Assembly (NCBI GenBank): GCA_021848765.1
Contig: JAJZTU010000082.1
Location: 1 to 11,899, forward strand
DNA length: 11,899 nucleotides
Reading direction: 5' to 3'
Source: Bacillota bacterium
GTDB lineage: Bacteria; Bacillota; GCA-003054495; Carboxydocellales; JAJZTU01
Position numbers and translations under genes: made by a program. The notes beneath the pieces are model-generated. The model did not search any database. It was given only the letters and a program-made list of their open reading frames with translations, and was not told the origin of the DNA. Positions 1-6,811 of this stretch are shown piece after piece; positions within the stretch are counted from its first letter, which is position 1, and every line of letters begins with the position of its first letter.

Positions 1-1034
1 GACCCGCTTCATCCCTGGGAGTTCCGGAACGGGACTCTATCAAACTGGTAGAAGAGGAACTCGCAGCTAAAGGCGGAATCAACGGTCGCCCAGTGCAAAT
101 CATTGTCCTGGATAACGAATCCGATGAAACCAAATCCCTGCTGGCGGCCAAAAAACTCCTTGAACAGGAGAAGGTGGTCGCGCTGGTAGGCACCAGCGCC
201 AGCGGAACTTCCATGGCCATTAAGGAAGCCGCTCAAAAGGCTGAGGTACCGATGGTATCCGCTGCGGCCAGCATTAAGATTGTGGCTCCGGTGGAACAGA
301 GCAAATGGGTTTTCAAGACCGCGCACAGTGATGTGGTGGTAGCCCAACGCATGATTGACTACCTGAAAGCTAAAAACATCAAAAAAGTGGCTTTCATGTC
401 CATGAACAATACTTTTGGAGACAGCGGTCTCAAGGAATTCAGCAAAGTGGCGGAACAAGAGGGCATCACCATCGTGGCCAAGGAAAAATTTGATGCCGGC
501 GACAAGGATATGACTGCCCAATTGACCCGGGTGAAAGGCACTGATGCTCAGGGAGTTGTGGTATGGGCCATTCCGCCTTCCGCTTCCATTGTAACTGCCA
601 ATTATCGCCAGCTAGGCATTAAGCTGCCGCTGATTCACTCCCACGGGATTGGTAACAAGAAGTTCATTGAATTGGCCGGTGGTGCAGCGAACGGAGTAGT
701 GTTCCCCATCGGCAAGCTGGTAGTGGCTGAAGACCTTCCGGACAGTGATCCCCAGAAAGCGGTTCTGGTGAAATATGCCAAGGACTTTGAGGCCAAATAC
801 GGGTCCAGAAGCACTTTTGGCGGTCATGCCTGGGATGCTATCCAGATAGTTGTTAAGGCTATTGAAAAAGCCGGTGACGACAAGGCCAAAATCCGGGAAG
901 AAATTGAAAAGACCCAAGGCTTTGCCGGAATTTCCGGAACCTTTGATATGTCAGCCACTGACCATAACGGTCTCACCAAGGAGGACCTGATAATGGTAGA
1001 GATTGTCGACGGCAAGTGGAAATTAGTGAAATAA
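1..1034 (+). CDS. livK: Branched-chain amino-acid-type ABC transporter substrate-binding protein (5' partial)
   Basis: This is the extracytoplasmic ligand receptor of the HAAT-family ABC importer encoded by the next four genes. The open frame enters from the left edge (first full codon at 3) and ends at TAA 1032-1034, giving 344 visible residues. The signal peptide and lipobox are therefore out of view, and the GTG at 93 is an internal Val, not a start. Visible hallmarks of a type 1 periplasmic-binding fold (Peripla_BP_6) include GGINGRPVQIIVLDNESD, VALVGTSASGTS, VPMVSAAAS, KKVAFMSMNNTFGDSG and GGHAWDAIQIVVKAIEKAG. The C-terminus (GTFDMSATDHNGL, then MVEIVDGKW) resembles HAAT binding proteins that often bind non-amino-acid ligands such as aromatic acids. 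That likeness comes from memory of the family, so the substrate should be left open. The gene leads livHMGF and is separated from livH by a hairpin. Confidence 0.93.
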   Translation, partial: PASSLGVPERDSIKLVEEELAAKGGINGRPVQIIVLDNESDETKSLLAAKKLLEQEKVVALVGTSASGTSMAIKEAAQKAEVPMVSAAASIKIVAPVEQSKWVFKTAHSDVVVAQRMIDYLKAKNIKKVAFMSMNNTFGDSGLKEFSKVAEQEGITIVAKEKFDAGDKDMTAQLTRVKGTDAQGVVVWAIPPSASIVTANYRQLGIKLPLIHSHGIGNKKFIELAGGAANGVVFPIGKLVVAEDLPDSDPQKAVLVKYAKDFEAKYGSRSTFGGHAWDAIQIVVKAIEKAGDDKAKIREEIEKTQGFAGISGTFDMSATDHNGLTKEDLIMVEIVDGKWKLVK

Positions 1035-1060
1035 CAGCTCGATAAGCAAAAGAAATGGGA

Positions 1061-1089
1061 AAAGGGACCGGCTTCAAGCCGGCCCCTTT
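1061..1089 (+). promoter_or_regulatory. Intercistronic GC-rich hairpin between livK and livH
   Basis: AAAGGG (1061-1066) pairs with CCCTTT (1084-1089). Inside it, after one A/C mismatch, CCGGCTT (1068-1074) pairs with AAGCCGG (1076-1082). No run of T follows, only CTAGCC and then the livH ribosome binding site, so it is a poor full terminator. Hairpins in this position after binding-protein genes commonly stabilise the upstream mRNA or partly terminate transcription, so that the receptor is made in excess over the permease. That role is inferred here. Confidence 0.6.
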
Positions 1090-1112
1090 CTAGCCCAGGA
1101 GGTAATATTATC

Positions 1113-1994
1113 ATGAGTTTTTCCAGCCAGGTACTACAGTTCATCTTGTCAGGGCTGACTTTGGGCGGTATCTATGCGCTTATTGGCCTGGGTTTTGTTA
1201 CCACCTATAATGTGACCGGAATTTTGAACTTCGCCCAGGGAGAGTTCGTTATGCTGGGCGCCCTAATAACTGTGGCTCTGGTAGGCCTTAAGCTGCCTAT
1301 TCTCCTCGCCATAGTACTGGCTGTGCTGGTGGTAGCCCTAATTGGGGCCTTGATGGAACGTTTGGCCATCTACCCGGCCCGGCATGCTTCTTTGGTTACG
1401 GTTATCATCATCACTATCGGGGTTTCCATCTCGATACGGGGACTGGCCCTGCTAATCTGGGGGACTGATCCCTATTCCTTGCCGGCATTTTCCACAGGAA
1501 GTCCTCTGTCCTTCGCCGGCGCTTCCATGACTCCCCAGGCTGTATGGGTTATTGGTACTGCAGTTGCTGTGGTTACCGCCCTGTTCTTTTTCTTTGAACG
1601 CACCTACCTCGGCAAGGCGGTACGGGCCTGTGTGGTCAATAAGTTGGCTGCCCGGCTTATGGGCATTAGCCCTCAACTCATGTCCCTGTTGGCTGTAGCT
1701 TTGAGTGCAGGTTTGGGAGCAATCGCCGGAATTGTAATTACCCCTATCACCCTGGCCACCTATGACATGGGCCTGATGCTTGGCCTGAAAGGCTTCGTGG
1801 CAGCGGTATTAGGGGGTCTTACCAGTATTTCCGGGGCGGTTCTGGGGGGCTTTCTCCTTGGGGTTCTGGAGGCCCTGGGTTCAGGGTTGATTTCCTCCGG
1901 GTACAAGGATGCGATCGCCTTCCTTATCCTGGTGCTGGTACTGTTTATCAAGCCCTCAGGACTACTGGGCAGTATGGGCAGTAAGCGGGTATAG
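1113..1994 (+). CDS. livH: HAAT-family ABC transporter permease LivH
   Basis: This is the first of the two integral-membrane subunits forming the translocation channel of the importer. It is 293 residues long, the usual LivH size. It is almost wholly hydrophobic, with several Gly/Ala/Val/Leu-rich membrane segments. Typical LivH signatures are visible: GLTLGGIYALIGLGFVTTYN, then GILNFAQGEFVMLGA near the N-terminus, FERTYLGKAVRACVVNKLAARLMGI (the cytoplasmic ATPase-coupling loop, about residues 157-181), and GFVAAVLGGLTSISGAVLGG near the C-terminus. The ATG at 1113 is preceded by AGGAGGT at 1097-1103 with good spacing, so the start is well fixed. It lies after the livK hairpin and 51 nt before livM. 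Confidence 0.95.
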   Translation: MSFSSQVLQFILSGLTLGGIYALIGLGFVTTYNVTGILNFAQGEFVMLGALITVALVGLKLPILLAIVLAVLVVALIGALMERLAIYPARHASLVTVIIITIGVSISIRGLALLIWGTDPYSLPAFSTGSPLSFAGASMTPQAVWVIGTAVAVVTALFFFFERTYLGKAVRACVVNKLAARLMGISPQLMSLLAVALSAGLGAIAGIVITPITLATYDMGLMLGLKGFVAAVLGGLTSISGAVLGGFLLGVLEALGSGLISSGYKDAIAFLILVLVLFIKPSGLLGSMGSKRV

Positions 1995-2045
1995 GAAGAA
2001 GACGGCTCCCCTGAGGTAACCGTCGCAGAAGAAAGGGTGAGACGG

Positions 2046-3137
2046 ATGGATGTGGGTAAAAATGTAGGGGGATATACCAAGCCGGTTCTGGTGGGGCTCT
2101 TAGTAGTCATTATGGCCCTGGTTCCCCTGGCAGCAAATAACTATTATCTGAGCACCTTGGTGGTTATCGGCCTGAATACCATGGTGGTAGTGGGCTTGGG
2201 CCTCCTCATGGGTTATGCCGGACAGATTTCTCTTGGCCATGCTGCGTTTTTTGGCCTGGGGGCCTATGCTTCGGCAATTATCGCGACCCGTTACCATGTT
2301 CCTCCCATTTTAGGGATTGTTCTGGCCGCAGTAGTTACCGGGTTGGTTGCATATCTTATTGGCAGGCCAACCCTGAAACTGAAAGAACACTTCCTGGCCT
2401 TGGCAACCCTGGGTTTCGGAATAATTATTCACATTATCTTTAATGAGGGTGGCGAATTTACCGGCGGGCCCTCCGGCCTAACGGGGATTCCCTACCTGGG
2501 TGAAGGAGTATTTCCCCTGGATAATGATTTTAAGTTTTATTATTTAGTCTGGGTCTTTACCGGCCTAACTATGCTCTTTGCCCATAACCTGGTAAACTCC
2601 CGGGTGGGCAGGGCTTTGCGGGCCATCCACGGAAGCGAAGTCGCTGCTGAAACACTGGGAGTGGATACAGCAAAATACAAACTGCAGATTTTCGTGGTCA
2701 GCGCAGTAATTGCCAGCTTGGCCGGAAGCCTGTATGCCCATTATGTCACTTTTATCAGCCCGTCACCCTTTGGTTTCAAAACCTCGGTGGAACTTGTCCT
2801 GATGGCTGTCATCGGAGGTCTGACCAGTATTTGGGGACCTTTGCTTGGCGCCAGCCTGGTAGTAGTGTTAACTGAGGCGCTCAAAGTGGTCATTCCCATG
2901 ATTATTCCTAATGCCGGCGGTGAGTTCGAGATTATTGTCTTTGGGGTCATTCTGGTGGTGGTAATGATCTTCCTGCCCAATGGGCTGACCAGCATGCCCG
3001 GTGTTATCCGGGATAAACTTGAGGCCCGGAAAGAAGCCACTTGGGCACTGGGTGAGGAGTTACCGGGAGAGCTTGCTGTTGCTCCCCGACCTGCCGAGTT
3101 AGCTCCCAGCCTGTCGACGGATTTAGAGGTAAAGTAA
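2046..3137 (+). CDS. livM: HAAT-family ABC transporter permease LivM
   Basis: This is the second membrane permease subunit, partner of LivH. Family motifs include GLLMGYAGQISLGHAAFFGLGAY, GRPTLKLKEHFLALATLGFG, NSRVGRALRAIHGSEVAAETLG (coupling loop) and MAVIGGLTSIWGPLLGA. I start it at ATG 2046 because AAAGGG at 2032-2037 lies 8 nt upstream. A longer reading from GTG 2037 would put that site on top of the start codon. The product is 363 residues. After the last membrane segment there is a hydrophilic, Pro/Ala/Glu-rich tail of about 45 residues, making it somewhat longer than the usual LivM of about 320-ish; the tail has no motif I recognise. It is 51 nt after livH and 76 nt before livG. Confidence 0.94.
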   Translation: MDVGKNVGGYTKPVLVGLLVVIMALVPLAANNYYLSTLVVIGLNTMVVVGLGLLMGYAGQISLGHAAFFGLGAYASAIIATRYHVPPILGIVLAAVVTGLVAYLIGRPTLKLKEHFLALATLGFGIIIHIIFNEGGEFTGGPSGLTGIPYLGEGVFPLDNDFKFYYLVWVFTGLTMLFAHNLVNSRVGRALRAIHGSEVAAETLGVDTAKYKLQIFVVSAVIASLAGSLYAHYVTFISPSPFGFKTSVELVLMAVIGGLTSIWGPLLGASLVVVLTEALKVVIPMIIPNAGGEFEIIVFGVILVVVMIFLPNGLTSMPGVIRDKLEARKEATWALGEELPGELAVAPRPAELAPSLSTDLEVK

Positions 3138-3213
3138 GGGCTAAAAATGCACATTAAATGTACAGGTAACAGAAGCCAAAGTAAATACGCCGGCAGGTAA
3201 GGAGTGACAGGAA

Positions 3214-3984
3214 ATGGCCTTGCTGCAAGTAAATAATCTGACCAAGAGTTTTGGTGGAAACGTTGCGGTAAATCAAGTGAACTTCCATTTGGAGCCAGGG
3301 AAAATTACCGCCCTCATCGGCCCTAACGGAGCCGGGAAAACTACTGTTTTCAACCTGATTTCGGGAGTGCTTAAACCAACCGGGGGGGAGGTTTTCTTCA
3401 AGGGCAGGAAAATTACCGGACTTAAATGTAATCAAATTGCGGCGATGGGCCTTACCCGGACCTTTCAGAACCTCCAACTCTTCGGCAACATGACTGTGCT
3501 GGAAAACGTAATGGTTGGGGAACATACCCGGAGCAAGACCGGATTATTGGGCGCCGCCCTGCGTCTGCCGGGAACCAAGCAGGAAGAGCGGCTAGTCCGC
3601 CAAAGGGCAGTGGAACACTTGAAGGTAGTTGGCCTGGAGAAGCGTGGGGAAGAGCCTGCGGAGAATTTGGCCTTTGGCCAGCAGCGCTTGTTGGAGATCG
3701 CCAGGGCCCTGGCAGCCGACCCGGAAGTCCTGCTTCTTGACGAGCCGGCGGCCGGTCTTAACGCCGGAGAAACCCGGGAACTGGTAGGATTGTTAAGGAG
3801 ACTCAAAGCTGCCGGAAAAACCATCCTCCTGGTTGAGCATGACATGGATACCGTCATGGGAGTTGCCGACAAAGTAGTGGTTTTAGACTTCGGGGCCAAA
3901 ATAGCCGAAGGGACCCCTGCCGAGGTTCAAGCCAATGAACGGGTCATCAAGGCTTACCTGGGTGATGATGAAGACGGGGAGTAG
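3214..3984 (+). CDS. livG: HAAT-family ABC transporter ATP-binding protein LivG
   Basis: This cytoplasmic ATPase energises uptake as a heterodimer with LivF. It has 256 residues, normal for LivG. Walker A is GPNGAGKTT (36-44), the Q-loop TRTFQN (Q85), the signature LAFGQQ (152-157; LivG proteins usually carry LSYGQQ rather than LSGGQ), Walker B VLLLDEP (172-178, D176/E177) and the switch His is H209 in LLVEHDM. The C-terminal IAEGTPAEVQANERVIKAYL segment is the LivG/BCA_ABC_TP_C tail. AAGGAG at 3199-3204 lies 9 nt before ATG 3214. It follows livM and ends 11 nt before livF. Confidence 0.96.
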   Translation: MALLQVNNLTKSFGGNVAVNQVNFHLEPGKITALIGPNGAGKTTVFNLISGVLKPTGGEVFFKGRKITGLKCNQIAAMGLTRTFQNLQLFGNMTVLENVMVGEHTRSKTGLLGAALRLPGTKQEERLVRQRAVEHLKVVGLEKRGEEPAENLAFGQQRLLEIARALAADPEVLLLDEPAAGLNAGETRELVGLLRRLKAAGKTILLVEHDMDTVMGVADKVVVLDFGAKIAEGTPAEVQANERVIKAYLGDDEDGE

Positions 3985-3995
3985 GGGGCAAGAGC

Positions 3996-4733
3996 ATGCT
4001 GGAAGTACGTAATCTGCAAACCTATCACGGAAAAATCAGAGTGCTGCGCGAGCTTTCCTTCCGGCTTGATGATGGGGAAATGGTGGCCATTATCGGCGCT
4101 AACGGGGCCGGAAAGAGTACCCTTTTGGGCACCTTGGCCGGAATCTATAAACCCCGGGCCGGGGAAATCCTTTTTAACGGCCAGGCAGTGAAAAGGCCGG
4201 TAGCGGAAGAAATGGTGAGAATGGGCATAAGCCTTGTGCCGGAAAGGCGTCAGGTTTTTGAGTCCATGACCGTTACCGATAACCTGCTCCTGGGAGCCTA
4301 TCACCGTTATAGTAAGGACAAAAAGGAACTGTCCAAGGACCTGCAGGAGGTCATGGCTCTTTTTCCTGCCCTTCAAGGCAAGGAGCACCACCTGGCCGGT
4401 ACCTTAAGCGGTGGTCTGCAGCAGATGGTGGCAATTGCCCGGGGGCTGATGGCCCGTCCCAGGGTACTGATGCTGGATGAGCCCTCAGTGGGACTCGCAC
4501 CCATGATTGTTAAGGAAATCATGGGGATTTTGCGAAACCTCAGGGAAAGAGGGACTACCATTATTTTAGTTGAGCAAAACGCCCGGGCTGCCTTAAAAGT
4601 AGCTGACCGGGTGTATGTAATGGAACGCGGCCGGATGGTTCTCACCGGTACTGCTGAGGAACTGCTGCGCGACCCGCGGGTGGAGCATGCATACTTAGGT
4701 AAGGGCTACCATATGGAGGCTGAATTGGCCTAG
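3996..4733 (+). CDS. livF: HAAT-family ABC transporter ATP-binding protein LivF
   Basis: This is the second ATPase subunit of the importer, 245 residues. Walker A is GANGAGKST (34-42), the Q-loop RQVFESMTV (Q86), the signature LSGGLQQM (137-144) and Walker B VLMLDEPSVGLAP (157-169). The switch histidine is replaced by Gln in LVEQN (Q194), which is normal for LivF. The start at ATG 3996 has a G-rich ribosome binding site (AGGGGG, 3983-3988) and lies only 11 nt after the livG stop, as expected for co-translated partners. It is the last gene of the operon; a strong terminator follows 24 nt after the stop. Confidence 0.95.
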   Translation: MLEVRNLQTYHGKIRVLRELSFRLDDGEMVAIIGANGAGKSTLLGTLAGIYKPRAGEILFNGQAVKRPVAEEMVRMGISLVPERRQVFESMTVTDNLLLGAYHRYSKDKKELSKDLQEVMALFPALQGKEHHLAGTLSGGLQQMVAIARGLMARPRVLMLDEPSVGLAPMIVKEIMGILRNLRERGTTIILVEQNARAALKVADRVYVMERGRMVLTGTAEELLRDPRVEHAYLGKGYHMEAELA

Positions 4734-4757
4734 TATGAGGAGCTAAAATAAATAATA

Positions 4758-4792
4758 AAATGCAGTTAGCCTCATGAAGGTTAACTGCATTT
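4758..4792. terminator. Strong, probably bidirectional intrinsic terminator
   Basis: Bases 4758-4772 pair with 4778-4792 to give a 15-bp stem (one G-T pair) around the 5-nt loop CATGA. On the + strand it is followed by ATTTGTTTAGTTT and ends the liv operon. On the - strand the same stem is followed by TATTATTTATTTTAG, an even better U-tract, so it can also stop transcription arriving from the convergent gene that ends at 4917. Nothing else was seen in 4793-4916; small ORFs there are not convincing. Confidence 0.88.
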
Positions 4793-4916
4793 ATTTGTTT
4801 AGTTTGGAAATTAGGTATTCTGGCAAGTTCGGGGTTAAATGCCTACTGCTAACTCCATTTGCACAACCTCTTGCATGTCCGGCAGCCTTTTGGGGAATTA
4901 TTGTTACATTAATTAT

Positions 4917-5945
4917 TTATGTATTTTGTGCGGCAGTCAAAAAGCCTAGAATTTCATTCGCCGTATTTAATGAAATGTCTGTTATCATACCGTCTTTTGT
5001 AAGAATTGGAGTATCAAGCACTTTTTTAATCGCCGCTGCAACGGACATTGCCATTGCGACAACCTTTTTAGAGTTCAGGTTGTATTGAGAATAGTCACAG
5101 CCGCTGATATCTATTATCATTTCAATTTTGTCAATGAGTGGTCTGAACAATTCATCAAGGCGAAGTATAAGATCAAAGAACATTTCAGAGCGTTCAGTGA
5201 TGCCGTTACAGATATCCGTGGCCGCACCGAATTCTTCTGCAATTTTCCTTGCTTCCGCAATATTGCTGTATGCATTGTCAAGATTCTTGCTTGCTTTTGC
5301 ATCAAGAACAAACCCCAAAACCGCAAGCGCAGGTCCGGCAACGACTCCACCAAGTACCATTGTACCGCCTGCAATACCAAGACCTCCTGCAGCAAGCGAA
5401 CCTCCTCCTAAAAATGCCAATGTAGCGTTTGTAGCTGCAACTCCGCTAAGAGAAGCTATCGCTGTACCAGTGGACGCAGCTCCAAATGTCATCGCCGCAC
5501 TGTATGCGCCAAAAGCTGCCAGACCTCCTGCCAAAGAGCCGCCGACCGCCCCGCCCAGAAGAGATGAAGCAAAACCTCCCAGCTTTCTCATTTCTTCCAA
5601 CGACTGCTTGTCCATTTTAAACTTTCGCAGTTCGTCAAGTCCAACTGATTCGTCCAACTCAACGTTATGTATTTTGCTGAATACATCAATACAGCGATTA
5701 ACGCTTTTATCAAGCACGTTGAGTTTCACTTCACCCAAACCCTCAAGTGCAAATTCCGATTTTTTACGTGCGTTCTCCAGATTATCTTTTGCAGTATCAT
5801 AGATATTGCTTGTACGCCTGTTTACATCTTTCGCTTCGTTGTTTTGGACAACTGCATGAATACCTTTCCCGATCCCCGTGGCCGCTGCGGCAATCGCAAT
5901 TCCTCCAAGAATAAATAGCCAGATAAATGCAGGAGGACTGCTCAT
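4917..5945 (-). CDS. Uncharacterised membrane protein with a long Gly/Ala-rich (glycine-zipper-like) core
   Basis: The protein has 342 residues and no assigned function. An N-terminal membrane segment (about 6-24, AFIWLFILGGIAIAAAATG) is followed by a charged, probably helical/coiled region (about 35-121). Next comes a 92-residue stretch (123-214) made almost only of Gly, Ala, Leu, Val, Ser and Thr (SLLGGAVGGSLAGG ... FLGGGSLAAGGLG ... VLGGVVAGPALAVLGF), and then a helical C-terminal half (215-342) with an AMAMSVAAAIKKVL segment. I recognise the general pattern from widespread uncharacterised bacterial proteins; it also recalls the hairpin cores of pore-forming or ApoL-like proteins, but that is inference. 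The start ATG (5943-5945) has AGGAGG 10 nt upstream, buried in an inverted repeat. The gene begins 32 nt after the YafQ-like toxin on the same strand and may share its transcript. It is more AT-rich than the flanking operons. Confidence 0.8.
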   Translation of the reverse strand: MSSPPAFIWLFILGGIAIAAAATGIGKGIHAVVQNNEAKDVNRRTSNIYDTAKDNLENARKKSEFALEGLGEVKLNVLDKSVNRCIDVFSKIHNVELDESVGLDELRKFKMDKQSLEEMRKLGGFASSLLGGAVGGSLAGGLAAFGAYSAAMTFGAASTGTAIASLSGVAATNATLAFLGGGSLAAGGLGIAGGTMVLGGVVAGPALAVLGFVLDAKASKNLDNAYSNIAEARKIAEEFGAATDICNGITERSEMFFDLILRLDELFRPLIDKIEMIIDISGCDYSQYNLNSKKVVAMAMSVAAAIKKVLDTPILTKDGMITDISLNTANEILGFLTAAQNT

Positions 5946-5967
5946 GTTGGGCAGTCCTCCTGCATTT
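5925..5967 (-). promoter_or_regulatory. Perfect 17-bp inverted repeat trapping the RBS, start codon in the loop
   Basis: Left arm 5925-5941 (AAATGCAGGAGGACTGC) is exactly complementary to right arm 5951-5967, with the 9-nt spacer 5942-5950. In the - strand transcript the 5' arm contains the AGGAGG ribosome binding site (5956-5961), the loop contains the AUG (5943-5945) and the 3' arm is codons 2-7 (after Met: Ser-Ser-Pro-Pro-Ala-Phe). Folding would hide the ribosome binding site, suggesting translational control of the 342-aa protein. A terminator role is less likely because the following - strand sequence (ATCTGG) lacks a U-tract. On the + strand TTTTAG does follow, but no + strand gene precedes it. 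Confidence 0.75.
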
Positions 5968-5977
5968 TAGTGCTTTG

Positions 5978-6253
5978 TCAAAACAAGTCGCTGTGTGTAC
6001 CTGTTCTGGTAAGTGTCAAAACTAAAACATCGTTGTCAATCCTGTAAATCAAAAGCCAGTCGGGAGTAATATGGCATTCTCTATGCCCGGTCCAATCACC
6101 TGTTAACATATGGTCTTTGTTTTTCTCCGGCAGGGGGATTCCAGACGCCAACAGAGAAACAACATCCTGTAGCAATTGGATATTGTACCCTCGCTTCATA
6201 ATTGCCTTTAAGTCTTTTTTGAATCTGCCTGTCGATAAAATCTCATACTTCAT
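5978..6253 (-). CDS. yafQ: YafQ-like type II toxin, RelE-superfamily mRNA interferase
   Basis: The product has 91 residues, the usual YafQ length. YafQ/RelE toxins enter the ribosomal A site and cleave mRNA, stopping growth when released from the antitoxin. The conserved block KDHMLTGDWTGHRECHITPD followed by WLLIYRI and RTGTHSDLF closely follows E. coli YafQ. H48, H61, D65, W66, R83, H87 and F91 sit where that protein has its catalytic and substrate-binding residues, so the enzyme looks intact. Its ATG (6251-6253) lies inside the end of the antitoxin gene (11-nt overlap), which favours translational coupling. The gene ends 32 nt before the glycine-rich membrane protein gene. Confidence 0.93.
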   Translation of the reverse strand: MKYEILSTGRFKKDLKAIMKRGYNIQLLQDVVSLLASGIPLPEKNKDHMLTGDWTGHRECHITPDWLLIYRIDNDVLVLTLTRTGTHSDLF

Positions 6254-6524
6254 TCTGGACCTCCGCTACCAGTTCTTCAAAACTTGCATAGCGTTTTGCA
6301 TTTGGGTCACGGCTTATTCTATTGGCTTCTTCCATAGCCGCTATTGTTTCAGCATTCGGAATATTTAAAGAAATTTCAAAGGGTATTTTTCCCTGCCGAA
6401 CAGCCTGTCGGACGAAAACGGTGAATGCCGTCGTCATATTCATACCCAATTCAGAGAAAAGCTGTTCTGCCTGCTCCTTGAGTTCTTTATCCATGCGAAT
6501 GGTTAAATTTGTTGTTTCAGACAT
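6243..6524 (-). CDS. dinJ: DinJ/RelB-family antitoxin
   Basis: The product has 93 residues. The N-terminus (TTNLTIRMDKELKEQAEQLF, then SELGMNMTTAFTVFVRQAV) is a ribbon-helix-helix DNA-binding domain of the RelB/DinJ type. The C-terminal part (IPNAETIAAMEEANRIS ... YASFEELVAEV) is the toxin-wrapping segment. The start is ATG 6522-6524 because AAGGAGG ends 9 nt before it; the open frame continues further upstream without a ribosome binding site. It neutralises the YafQ-like toxin encoded directly downstream and, as usual for this family, should repress the operon by binding the palindrome at 6571-6596. Confidence 0.94.
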   Translation of the reverse strand: MSETTNLTIRMDKELKEQAEQLFSELGMNMTTAFTVFVRQAVRQGKIPFEISLNIPNAETIAAMEEANRISRDPNAKRYASFEELVAEVQNEV

Positions 6525-6555
6525 TTGCCATCCCTCCTTTGCTATCATTATATAC

Positions 6556-6584
6556 ATTTTAACACAAAATATGTGCATTGTAAA
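6556..6584 (-). promoter_or_regulatory. Sigma-A-type promoter of the dinJ-yafQ operon
   Basis: On the - strand TTTACA (6579-6584, -35) and TAAAAT (6556-6561, -10) are separated by exactly 17 bp; each matches the consensus at 5 of 6 positions. A TATAAT also occurs slightly downstream (6547-6552), but no good -35 lies at the right distance. The -35 falls inside the operator palindrome. Confidence 0.65.
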
Positions 6585-6596
6585 TGCAATGCACAT
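6571..6596. promoter_or_regulatory. Palindromic operator of the toxin-antitoxin operon
   Basis: ATGTGCATTG (6571-6580) and CAATGCACAT (6587-6596) form a perfect 10-bp inverted repeat with a 6-bp centre. It overlaps the -35 element of the dinJ promoter, as expected for an autorepressed toxin-antitoxin operon bound by a ribbon-helix-helix antitoxin dimer. Binding is inferred from position and family. Confidence 0.7.
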
Positions 6597-6632
6597 GAAA
6601 ATGGTATTGTTCTTCATATAGCTATACCTGCT

Positions 6633-6811
6633 TCATTCTTCCAGCCACAATTTAAAATCCTCTATGGATATTTCACCCTTTACGCACAAATCCCTTCTTT
6701 TCCGTGCTTCCTCCGCCCATTCGTAAAAGGCTTCCTTGGAAATTTTACCGTATTTAATCCATGCAAACCGCCGCTTGTATTCCTTGCTGTACGCCTTCAA
6801 AGCAGACAGTA
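6633..6811 (-). pseudogene. C-terminal gene fragment, Clostridia hypothetical (possibly DUF6076-like)
   Basis: The conserved-looking part is about 59 residues: ALKAYSKEYKRRFAWIKYGK, ISKEAFYEWAEEARKRRDLC, and a final ISIEDFKLWLEE before TGA at 6633-6635. The rhythm (YKR, G-K-I-S-x-E-x-F-x-x-W, A-R-x-x-R-D, F-x-x-W-L) resembles the C-terminal end of larger uncharacterised Clostridia proteins; I suspect DUF6076 but cannot verify it. The frame runs on to an ATG at 6860, but the extra N-terminal 17 residues look unrelated, no ribosome binding site precedes that ATG, and the stretch overlaps an opposite-strand gene remnant. I read it as a 5'-truncated remnant. Confidence 0.45.

Noticed and set aside
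2001..2024. Short hairpin GACGG/CCGTC between livH and livM
   Set aside because: Only a 5-bp stem with a 14-nt loop and no U-tract; not distinguishable from chance.
4774..5088. A + strand 104-codon ORF after the liv terminator
   Set aside because: It starts inside the terminator hairpin, has no ribosome binding site, and its second half is antisense to the well-supported 342-aa gene.
5128..5802. A 224-codon + strand ORF rich in Ala/Pro/Ser
   Set aside because: It is the antisense shadow of the Gly/Ala-rich core of the - strand gene; its composition is what the complement of GGN/GCN codons gives.
6547..6552. TATAAT on the - strand as the dinJ -10 box
   Set aside because: It matches the consensus perfectly, but no acceptable -35 lies 16-18 bp upstream, whereas TTTACA-17-TAAAAT just beside it is well formed.
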